64,000 bases of DNA, taken from NCBI RefSeq assembly GCF_017573545.1, contig NZ_JAGEOK010000027.1, positions 1 through 64,000 of the forward strand, written 5' to 3'. This DNA comes from Actinomadura nitritigenes (GTDB lineage Bacteria; Actinomycetota; Actinomycetes; Streptosporangiales; Streptosporangiaceae). The position numbers and the translations under genes are program-made. Below the pieces are notes generated by a model. It saw only the letters and a list, made by a program, of their open reading frames with translations, did not search any database and was not told the origin of the DNA. Positions 8,802-15,588 of the stretch are shown one piece after another. Position 1 is the stretch's first letter. Each line of letters opens with the position of its first letter.

Positions 8802-9860
8802 TCAGATTCCCAGCTCACCGAGCACCTCCAGCAGAGCGTCGTTGGACGGGCGGTCGCGCACGGCGATCCGCAGCCAGTCGGTGCCGAGGCCCGGGAAGGT
8901 GTCCCCGCGCCTGACCGCGTAGCCGCGCTGCCGCAGCAGCGCCCGGATGCCGAGCGCGTCCGGCACCCGCAGGCACAGGAACGACGCGCGCGCCTCGGGC
9001 ACCACGTACAGGCCCCGGGCGGTCAGCTCGCCGGCCAGCCGGTCGCGTTCGGCGGCGAGGTCGGCGGCCCAGGCCGCCGCCTCGGCGATCGCGGCCGGTT
9101 CGCAGCACGCCTCGATCGCCACCAGCGCGGGCGTGGACACCGCCCACAGCGGCTGCGCGTCCGCCAGGCGGCTCACCAGGTACGGGTCGGCGAGCAGGTA
9201 TCCGGCGCGCAGCCCGGCGAGGCCCCACGTCTTGGTCAGCGAGCGGATCACCACGATCCCGGCGGGCAGCCGGGTCGCGAGGGTCTCCGGCTCGCCCGGG
9301 ACGCAGTCCATGAACGCCTCGTCCACCACGACCGTCCGGCCGGGCCGGGCCAGCGCGGTGATCGCGGCGGCCGGATGCAGCACCGACGTGGGGTTGGTCG
9401 GGTTGCCGACCACGACGAGGTCGGCGTCGTCCGGCACGGCGGCCGGGTCGAGGGTGAAGTCCTTGGTGAGGACGACCCGCTCCACCGCGTGCCCGGCGGA
9501 CCGCAGCGCCGCCTCCGGCTCGGTGAACTGCGGGTGCACCACGACCGCCTTGCGGGGCGTCAGGACGCGCGCCAGCAGCACGAACGCCTCGGCGGCGCCG
9601 GCGGTGAGCAGCACCTCCTCGGCGGCACGGGCGTGCCGCCGCGCGACGGCCCGCCGGGCCGGGCGCGGGTCGGGGTAGCCGGCCAGGTCGGCGACGGACG
9701 CGCGGAGCCGGTCGGCGAGCCACGCGGGCGGCATGCCGGTGCGCACGTTCACGGCGAAGTCGGCGAGCCCGCCGCCGACCTCGGCGTCACCGTGGTGGCG
9801 CAGGTCGACCTCGTCGGCGCCGTCCTCGGGTGGGGCGATCACCGGCCTCTGCCCGATCAC
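8802..9860 (-). CDS. cobC: PLP-dependent L-threonine-phosphate decarboxylase-type aminotransferase (cobalamin arm)
   Basis: This 352-residue fold-type I aminotransferase is in the histidinol-phosphate aminotransferase/CobD family. VGNPTNPTSVLHP binds the cofactor ring region, DEAFMD supplies the Asp, and SLTKTWGLAGLRAGY holds the Schiff-base lysine. In cobalamin pathways such enzymes decarboxylate threonine phosphate to the aminopropanol phosphate linker, and the gene is often called cobC in actinobacteria. The GTG at 9860 overlaps the cobH stop as GTGA. Its embedding between cobH and cobT argues against a histidine-pathway role. Confidence 0.85.
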   Translation of the reverse strand: MIGQRPVIAPPEDGADEVDLRHHGDAEVGGGLADFAVNVRTGMPPAWLADRLRASVADLAGYPDPRPARRAVARRHARAAEEVLLTAGAAEAFVLLARVLTPRKAVVVHPQFTEPEAALRSAGHAVERVVLTKDFTLDPAAVPDDADLVVVGNPTNPTSVLHPAAAITALARPGRTVVVDEAFMDCVPGEPETLATRLPAGIVVIRSLTKTWGLAGLRAGYLLADPYLVSRLADAQPLWAVSTPALVAIEACCEPAAIAEAAAWAADLAAERDRLAGELTARGLYVVPEARASFLCLRVPDALGIRALLRQRGYAVRRGDTFPGLGTDWLRIAVRDRPSNDALLEVLGELGI

Positions 9861-10537
9861 GGCGCCCCCTGCTCGAACGACGGCGCGCCCTGCCCGTACG
9901 AGGACGCGCCCTGGCCGTGCGAGGACGCGCCCTGGCCGAAGGGCTGCGGGGCCTGCTCGAAGTAGAGCAGCGCGTTGACGGCCGCGGCGGCGACCGCCGG
10001 CCCGCCCTTCTCCGAGACGTTGCTGAGCTGCGGCAGCCCGCTGGCCCGCAGCGCCTCCTTCGCCTCGGCAGCCCCTACGAAGCCGACGGGCGTGCCGACC
10101 ACCAGCGCGGGCCGGACCCGGCGCGCGATGATCTCGAAGATCGCCTCGGGCGCGGAGCCGACCACCCAGACCGCGCCCGGCCCGACCTCGGAGTAGGCGA
10201 TGCGGACCGCGGCGGCGGGCCGGGTGATCCCGGCGGCGCGCGCCATCCGCGCGGCGGCGGGGTCGTCGGCGTGGCAGGCCGTCTCGCGGGCGCTGATCCC
10301 GGCGGCGGTCATGTGCTCGTCGGTGACGATCGGGGCGCCCGCGCGCAGCGCGGACCAGCCCTGGACGAGGAAGTCCTCCGTGGTGACCAGGTCCACCGCG
10401 TACTCCAGGTCGGCGGTGGCGTGGATCACCCGTTCCGCGACGGCCCGCCACAGCGGCGGCATCGGCGACAGGTCGACCCGGGAGCGCAGGATCTCGTAGG
10501 ACCGGACCTCGATCGGGTGGGGCTGGCGTACGGTCAC
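9857..10537 (-). CDS. cobH: Precorrin-8X methylmutase with C-terminal heptad repeat tail
   Basis: CobH moves the C-11 methyl group to C-12, making hydrogenobyrinic acid. The 226-residue protein carries the family's ITDEHMTAAG-like segment (VTDEHMTAAGIS), the CHADDP histidine region and PALVVGTPVGFVGA. The body ends around LLYFEQAP, where homologues stop. A 25-30 residue tail follows, built of near-identical units ending GQGA (GQGASSH, GQGASSY, GQGAPSF), encoded by a 21-bp tandem repeat at about 9861-9940. The start is the GTG at 10537, with GGAGG five bases upstream. Confidence 0.93.
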   Translation of the reverse strand: MTVRQPHPIEVRSYEILRSRVDLSPMPPLWRAVAERVIHATADLEYAVDLVTTEDFLVQGWSALRAGAPIVTDEHMTAAGISARETACHADDPAAARMARAAGITRPAAAVRIAYSEVGPGAVWVVGSAPEAIFEIIARRVRPALVVGTPVGFVGAAEAKEALRASGLPQLSNVSEKGGPAVAAAAVNALLYFEQAPQPFGQGASSHGQGASSYGQGAPSFEQGAP

Positions 10538-10637
10538 TGCGCCTCCGGATTGATCATGGTCGGGTGGGTCACGGTCGGTCCTCGCGGTCGCCGGGGGTTC
10601 GTCGTCGGGCACCTAGGGTTTCACGGGTCGCCGGTCG

Positions 10638-11111
10638 CTATGACCCGGCTTCACCGGGTTCACCGGGTTCGCCGGTGATCCGGAGGCCGCCCGCGGCGGC
10701 CGGCGCGCCCGCGGCGCGGGGCGCCGCCGGGACGATCCGGGCGACCGCCGCCGTGACGCGCGCGGTCGCGCGCTTCGCCACGACGAGGCGGGCGTCGCCG
10801 CCGAGGGAGCGGGCCCCGTGCAGGGCCGCCGCCTCGGCCACGCTCGCCGTCCCGGTCCGGGCCCGTACGCCCTCCGCCGGGTTCGGCACCGCCACCTGCG
10901 CCAGCACGCCCACAGAGTAGGCGACGAGGTGAAATCCGAGCATTTCGGCGGCATCGCGGACACCGCCCGTGCCCGCGCGGGCCTCGACGGTCGCCACGCA
11001 CGCGACGTCCTCGCCGCGCAGGTCGTCGCGGGCCAGCACGGCGCCGATCAGCTCGCCGATCTCGCGCGCGTCCGCCCGGCTGGACGCGCCGACGCCGATG
11101 ACCAGCGTCAC
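10638..11111 (-). CDS. cobE: CobE/CbiG C-terminal-domain protein
   Basis: The 157-residue protein matches the small CobE family, equal to the C-terminal domain of CbiG. It opens with LVIGVGASSRADAREIGELI and holds the conserved ASVAEAAAL segment with small-residue loops. In the aerobic pathway CobE is needed around the CobM/precorrin-4 and precorrin-5 steps, though its exact chemistry is not settled. The GTG start overlaps the cobL stop as GTGA. The last 35 residues are Ala/Gly/Pro/Glu-rich and probably disordered. About 100 bp separates it from cobH. Confidence 0.85.
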   Translation of the reverse strand: MTLVIGVGASSRADAREIGELIGAVLARDDLRGEDVACVATVEARAGTGGVRDAAEMLGFHLVAYSVGVLAQVAVPNPAEGVRARTGTASVAEAAALHGARSLGGDARLVVAKRATARVTAAVARIVPAAPRAAGAPAAAGGLRITGEPGEPGEAGS

Positions 11112-12106
11112 AGGACCGAGCGTCCGGGCGGGGGCGAGAGCGTCTCGATGCCCCTGATCCGCTTCGCGGCGGGCGTCTCGGCGACGGGGGCGGGGCGTTC
11201 GGCCCAGATGAGGGTGATCGGGGACGGCGGCTCCGCGTCGCCGACGAGCGGGATCGTCTGGAGGGTCGTGGCGTGCGCGGTGAAGCCGTGGCCCGCGAGG
11301 ACGTCCATGAGCGCGGGGACGGCGCCGGCCGGTGCCGTCACGACGAGGCGGTGCAGGGCCTGCGCGGCGCAGGTCGCCAGGGCCTTCGGGGACGCGTCCG
11401 CCAGAAAGACGGCGTCGGGGACGGGCAGGTGGTCCACGACCGTGCCGATCTCGCCTCGCGACACCGCGACCCGGACGCCGTGCCTGCGGACGTTCTCCCG
11501 CAGCCGGACGCAGACGGAGTCGTCACGGTCGAGGGCGACGGCCGCAGCGCCGAACCGCGCGCACTCGATCGCCACCGAGCCGTCGCCGGAACCGATGTCC
11601 CACACCATGTCCCCTGTGCGGGGCCCCAGTTTGGCCAAGGCGAACGCACGCGCCTCGGGCGTCAAGGCCGGCTCCCCGTCGAAGTCGTCCTGAGCCAGCG
11701 CCCAGACCGGTTCCCTCAGGGCGAGGCCCGCGATCCATGTTGGCGCGTCCCCCGCTCGCCGGTTGTCCAGCACGAGGACCACGTCCGGCTTGTGCCAGGG
11801 CCGCGTGGTCGCCTCTGCCGGACGGACGTGGACGACGCGCTGGGAAGGCCCGTCCACGTCCTCGCACACGATGAACGAGCGAGGCGTCTGCGGGAACAGT
11901 GCGCGCCCCAGTTCGGCGGGTCCCGCGCCGGGGGCGGTCAGGACGGCCACCTTGGGGTGCGCACGGCAGGCGTTCACCGCGCGCCGGAACTCTGCGGCGG
12001 ACACGACGAGGGCATCGTCCCGGGGCACGCCCGCCAGCGCGAAGGCCCGTGCCGCAAGGGCCGTCCCTGAGCGCGGCGCGCCGTCACGGCCGCTGACCGT
12101 GAGCAC
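11108..12106 (-). CDS. cobL: CobL-like precorrin-6Y methyltransferase with truncated CbiE half
   Basis: CobL normally joins CbiE (C-5 methylation) and CbiT (C-15 methylation and decarboxylation) in about 390-410 residues. Here only 332 residues follow the GTG at 12106. The CbiT part is complete (ALTPEARAFALAKLGPR, then the SAM motif VWDIGSGDGSVAIE). The CbiE part starts abruptly: only its C-terminal region (VAVLTAPGAGPAELGRAL, VCEDVDGPSQRV) is recognisable. The usual N-terminal GxGxDG start and the SGDP-type SAM loop are absent, and the sequence upstream belongs to another gene. So C-5 methylation may be lost here or done elsewhere. The start follows the preceding stop by two bases. Confidence 0.8.
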   Translation of the reverse strand: MLTVSGRDGAPRSGTALAARAFALAGVPRDDALVVSAAEFRRAVNACRAHPKVAVLTAPGAGPAELGRALFPQTPRSFIVCEDVDGPSQRVVHVRPAEATTRPWHKPDVVLVLDNRRAGDAPTWIAGLALREPVWALAQDDFDGEPALTPEARAFALAKLGPRTGDMVWDIGSGDGSVAIECARFGAAAVALDRDDSVCVRLRENVRRHGVRVAVSRGEIGTVVDHLPVPDAVFLADASPKALATCAAQALHRLVVTAPAGAVPALMDVLAGHGFTAHATTLQTIPLVGDAEPPSPITLIWAERPAPVAETPAAKRIRGIETLSPPPGRSVL

Positions 12107-12108
12107 GG

Positions 12109-12609
12109 CTACCGCGCCATCCGCCCGAACATTCCCACCATGCGCTCTCCCTTCGCGTCGACCAGCACGACCTGCGCCGCCACCGGGCTCTCGGCTGACC
12201 CGGCCGCCTCGGCGGCGAGACGTTCCAGCTCCCCCGCGGTACGGCGGCACAGCTCCCGCCCGCACGGCCCGAGCCGTCCGGCGGCCTCCCACAGCTCGTA
12301 GGCGCGGCGCGGCGTCCCGGCCGCCTCGACCTCGGCCGCCAGCGCCGGGCCGCCGTCCATGTCCGCGGTGATCGCGGCGAGGGCGGGGACGCCGCCCGCG
12401 ATCGCGGCCTGCTCGTCCACGCCGGAGACCAGCACGATCTGCGCGAGCCCCTCCCCGACCGCGGTGCCCAGCGCGTCGAGGCCGGCGGGGACGAAGCAGT
12501 CGTCCGGCAGTCCCGGCAGCATGCGGCGGGCGGTGTCCGCCGCGTCCGCGCCGTGCATCACCAGCGTCCGCCGTACCGCCGGCGCTTCCGTCGCGTGTGT
12601 CCCGGTCAT
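12109..12609 (-). CDS. Unknown protein of the cobalamin operon
   Basis: I do not recognise this 166-residue protein. Its start is good: ATG with AGGAGG seven bases upstream. It is soluble, without signal peptide or membrane segment. The centre has IVLVSGVDEQAAIAGGVPAL, suggestive of an alpha/beta fold; the second half has a helical LCRRTAGELERLAAEAAG and ends with a strand-turn VVLVDAKGERMVGMFGRM. It sits two bases before the truncated cobL, so it could compensate for the missing CbiE half, but I see no SAM-binding motif. Its position in the riboswitch-headed block supports a corrin-related role. Confidence 0.75.
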   Translation of the reverse strand: MTGTHATEAPAVRRTLVMHGADAADTARRMLPGLPDDCFVPAGLDALGTAVGEGLAQIVLVSGVDEQAAIAGGVPALAAITADMDGGPALAAEVEAAGTPRRAYELWEAAGRLGPCGRELCRRTAGELERLAAEAAGSAESPVAAQVVLVDAKGERMVGMFGRMAR

Positions 12610-12694
12610 GCCCGTCCCTCCTGGTCGTGGGCGTCGAGCCTCCCGGAGGGCGCGCCCGGCCCGGGACGCGGCGCGCCGCGCGTCCCCGGATCGG

Positions 12695-13270
12695 TCAGCA
12701 TGCCGGACCACCTTGCCGGAGATCGGGCGCGATGCGGCTGAAGACGAACATGTCCCGGTTGACGCCGTCGGCGTCGCGTTCCGCGCCCCGCGCGACCCCT
12801 TCGCGCACGTAGTCGGCCTTCTCGGCGACCCGGATCGAGGCGTGGTTCGTGGTCAGGGCGCGCAGTTCGACCCGGAACAGCCCGCAGTCCCGCAGCGCCC
12901 AGTTCGAGACGAGGGTGAGCGCCTCGGTCGCGTACCCGCGCCCGCGCGCGCTTGACCGCACCCCGTATCCGACCTCGCAGGTCAGTTGAGTCCAGTCCAC
13001 CTTGAAGAGCCCGATGGTGCCGATGAGGCCGCCCGTCTCGCGGTCGGTCACCGCCAGATGGATGCCGAGGCCGAAGCGGTGCACCTTGTGGACGCCTTCG
13101 CGCAGGAACCAGGCGAGCGGCTCAGCTTCCAGCGCGTCGGGGAAGTTCGGCGGGAGGAAGTCCTCGCCCGCACGGATCACCTCGATCAGGTCGGGCGCGT
13201 CGTCGAGCCCGAACGGGCGCAGGACGAGGCGCCCCGCCTCCAGGCGCACGCTCCCGGTGAAGACGTCCAC
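12695..13270 (-). CDS. GNAT-family N-acetyltransferase (RimJ/RimL type)
   Basis: The 191-residue protein has the Acetyltransf_3 layout: RLVLRPFGLDDAPDLIEVI at the start, GTIGLFKVDW in the middle, and the acetyl-CoA loop VRSSARGRGYATEAL. RimJ/RimL-like members acetylate protein N-termini or small amines. The GTG at 13270 has GGAGGGGA just upstream and is preferred; an ATG at 13285 would add five residues. It sits inside the cobalamin block between cobB and the unknown 166-aa gene, where no acetylation step is known, so it may be a passenger. Confidence 0.85.
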   Translation of the reverse strand: MDVFTGSVRLEAGRLVLRPFGLDDAPDLIEVIRAGEDFLPPNFPDALEAEPLAWFLREGVHKVHRFGLGIHLAVTDRETGGLIGTIGLFKVDWTQLTCEVGYGVRSSARGRGYATEALTLVSNWALRDCGLFRVELRALTTNHASIRVAEKADYVREGVARGAERDADGVNRDMFVFSRIAPDLRQGGPAC

Positions 13271-13302
13271 ACCGCTCCCCTCCATGCCCGCAGGCGGGAC
13301 CG

Positions 13303-14670
13303 TCACAGGCAGGCCGCGACCATCCGGCTGGCGAACCAGGGCGATCCGGCCCAGTGCACGTGGAGGTAGGACGCGACGCAGTCGCCCCGCACGAAGCCGA
13401 CCGGGCCGGACGCGGACCACTGCCAGGCGGCGGTCTCCCCGCGCTCGGGGTCCGTCACCGTGCGGTGGAACTCGTGCCCGTGCACCCGTTCGCCCGCGCG
13501 GGCGACGACCGAGTCGGCCACCGCCACCGCGGCACGATAACCCAGCGTCAGCCGCGGGGCCATGGCCGCTCTGGCGCCATTCAGCACACCGCACATGGGC
13601 GCGCCGTCGAGTTCCTCCGCGAGGTAGAGGAGTCCGGCGCACTCGGCGTACACGGGCCGGGACGCGTCGGCGAACGCCGCCAGTTCCTCGCGCAGCGGCT
13701 CGTTGGACGACAGCTGCGCCGCGTACACCTCGGGGAACCCGCCCCCGACGACGACTCCGCGCGTCCCTTTGGGCAGGCCCGCGTCCTGCAGCGGATCGAA
13801 CCGGACGACCTCCGCGCCCGCCGCTTCGAGCAGTTCCTCGTTCTCCGCGTAGCCGAACGTGAAGGCGGGCCCGCCCGCCACCGCGATCCGGGGCCGTCCT
13901 GGGTGCTTCTCCGGCACGGCCTCGGCCGGATCCCAGGGCGCGGCGTCCAGCTCCGGCGCCTCCCGGGCGAGCGCGAGCAGGGCGTCGAGGTCGCACGAGG
14001 ACGCGACCAGCTCGCCCAGCCGCCGGACGGTGTCCACCGCCTCCGCGCTGCGCTCGGCGGCCGGGATCAGCCCGAGGTGCCGGGACGGCGTCGCGGCGTC
14101 GTCGCTGCGGCGCAGCGCTCCCAGGACGGGGAGCCCGAGCTCCTCGACGGCCTCACGGCACATGCGCTCGTGGCCGTCGGAGCCGAGCCTGTTCAGCACG
14201 ACGCCGCTGACGCGGACCGTCCCGAACGACCGGAACCCGTGGACGAGCGCCGCGACGGACCGCCCCGCGGCGGCGGACGCGTCCACGACGAGCACGACCG
14301 GCGCGTCCAGGAGCGTCGCGACGTGCGCTGTGGACGCGTAGTCCCCGCCCCCGGCCGAGTCGGACGGCCCGAGGCCGGCGGCGCCGTCGTACAGGCCCAT
14401 CACGCCCTCGACGACCGCGATGTCCGCGTCCTCCGCGCCGTGCAGGAACAGCGGGACGACCAGGTCCTCGGACGCCAGCCAGGGGTCCAGGTTCCGCCCG
14501 GGGCGGCCCGTGGCGAGCGCGTGGTAGCCGGGGTCGATGTAGTCCGGGCCCACCTTGTGCGGCGAGACCCGCAGGCCGCGCATCGCGAACGCGGCCATCA
14601 GGCCGGTCGCCACGGTCGTCTTGCCGCTGCCTGAGGAGGGCGCCGCGACGACGAGGCGCGGGACGCTCAC
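13303..14670 (-). CDS. cobB: Hydrogenobyrinic/cobyrinic acid a,c-diamide synthase
   Basis: CobB amidates the a and c side chains of the corrin ring using glutamine and ATP. The 455-residue protein has an N-terminal dethiobiotin-synthetase-like ATPase domain with P-loop APSSGSGKTT and VGPDYIDPGYH. The C-terminal class I glutamine amidotransferase domain has its nucleophile cysteine in YAECAGLLYL and the histidine region HGHEFHRT. The GTG start overlaps the cobO stop as GTGA. Length and domain order are normal for the family. Confidence 0.95.
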   Translation of the reverse strand: MSVPRLVVAAPSSGSGKTTVATGLMAAFAMRGLRVSPHKVGPDYIDPGYHALATGRPGRNLDPWLASEDLVVPLFLHGAEDADIAVVEGVMGLYDGAAGLGPSDSAGGGDYASTAHVATLLDAPVVLVVDASAAAGRSVAALVHGFRSFGTVRVSGVVLNRLGSDGHERMCREAVEELGLPVLGALRRSDDAATPSRHLGLIPAAERSAEAVDTVRRLGELVASSCDLDALLALAREAPELDAAPWDPAEAVPEKHPGRPRIAVAGGPAFTFGYAENEELLEAAGAEVVRFDPLQDAGLPKGTRGVVVGGGFPEVYAAQLSSNEPLREELAAFADASRPVYAECAGLLYLAEELDGAPMCGVLNGARAAMAPRLTLGYRAAVAVADSVVARAGERVHGHEFHRTVTDPERGETAAWQWSASGPVGFVRGDCVASYLHVHWAGSPWFASRMVAACL

Positions 14671-15281
14671 CACTCGATGCCCTTCTGCCCCTTCTGGCCG
14701 CCGTCCATCGGGTGCCGCACCTTGGCCATCTCCGTGACCAGGTCGGCGGCCTCGATCAGCCGCGGGTCCGCGTCCCGGCCGGTGATCACCACATGCTGGT
14801 TGCCCGGCCGGTCCGCCAGCGCGGCGACGACGTCCTCGACGTCGACCCAGCCCCACTTGATCGGGTAGGTGAACTCGTCCAGGACGTAGAGGCGGTAGGT
14901 CTCGGCGGCCAGGTCGCGCTTGATCTGCTCCCAGCCCTCGCGGGCGTCGGCCTCGTGGTCGGCCTCGGTGCCGGGCCGCTGGATCCACGACCAGCCCTCG
15001 CCCATCTTGTTCCAGAACACCGGCCCGCCCTCGCCGGTCTGCTCGTGCAGGCGGCCCAGCGCGAGCAGCGCGTTCTCCTCGCCGATCCGCCACTTCGCCG
15101 ACTTGACGAACTGGAACACCCCGATCGGCCAGCCCTGGTTCCAGGCCCGCAGCGCGAGCCCGAACGCGGCCGTCGACTTCCCCTTGCCCGGGCCGGTGTG
15201 CACCATCACCAGCGGCCGGTTGCGGCGCTGCCTGGTGGTGAGCCCGTCGTCCGGCACGTACTCCGGCTTGCCCTGCGGCAT
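14667..15281 (-). CDS. cobO: Cob(I)yrinic acid a,c-diamide adenosyltransferase (BtuR/CobO type)
   Basis: CobO attaches the 5'-deoxyadenosyl group to cobalt. The 204-residue protein has the family P-loop VHTGPGKGKSTAAFG, the following GWPIGVFQFVKS and WRIGEENAL regions, and VLDEFTYPIKWGW. It ends in a short Gly/Lys/Gln tail. It starts with ATG one base after the stop of the 101-aa gene and ends in a GTGA overlap with cobB, so it is tightly coupled on both sides. Confidence 0.95.
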   Translation of the reverse strand: MPQGKPEYVPDDGLTTRQRRNRPLVMVHTGPGKGKSTAAFGLALRAWNQGWPIGVFQFVKSAKWRIGEENALLALGRLHEQTGEGGPVFWNKMGEGWSWIQRPGTEADHEADAREGWEQIKRDLAAETYRLYVLDEFTYPIKWGWVDVEDVVAALADRPGNQHVVITGRDADPRLIEAADLVTEMAKVRHPMDGGQKGQKGIEW

Positions 15282-15282
15282 C

Positions 15283-15588
15283 TCAGCGCCCCGTTCGTGG
15301 ATTGTCGTTGACGGCGATGGCCGAACCGCCGACCAGGTAGAGGAGCTGCCCGTGCTCCGGGCAGGTGTAGCCGCCGCCCACGCCGTACGGGTTGCCCCTC
15401 TTGGGGAAGTCGTCCCAGAACGTCACGGGAGCCGGGTAGTCCCTCGGCGGTCCCTGCGGCGCCGTGACCGCCAGCGCGTTGTCCAGCCCCGACACGAACC
15501 CGACCGCCTCGGCTCCGGCCGCCAGCTCGTCCTCCAGCACGGGCCGCAGGTGCGCGCAGAGCCAGGCGCGGGCCTCGGCCGGCGTCAC
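15283..15588 (-). CDS. Small unknown protein in the cobalamin operon
   Basis: The 101-residue product starts with a GTG that overlaps the chlID stop as GTGA and ends one base before cobO. I do not recognise the family. The first 45 residues look helical (PAEARAWLCAHLRPVLEDEL). The second half has aromatic and glycine-rich strands with the motif YTCPEHGQLLYLVGG; a lone Cys-Pro-Glu-His could bind metal. Codon use matches the neighbours and the coupling is tight, so it is a real gene. A metal-chelatase accessory role is a guess from position only. Confidence 0.8.
   Translation of the reverse strand: MTPAEARAWLCAHLRPVLEDELAAGAEAVGFVSGLDNALAVTAPQGPPRDYPAPVTFWDDFPKRGNPYGVGGGYTCPEHGQLLYLVGGSAIAVNDNPRTGR

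Noticed and set aside
13271..13996. Extended N-terminus of the GNAT gene
   Set aside because: The frame is an Arg/Gly-rich antisense shadow of cobB's end; the GTG or ATG at 13270/13285 follows a strong ribosome binding site.
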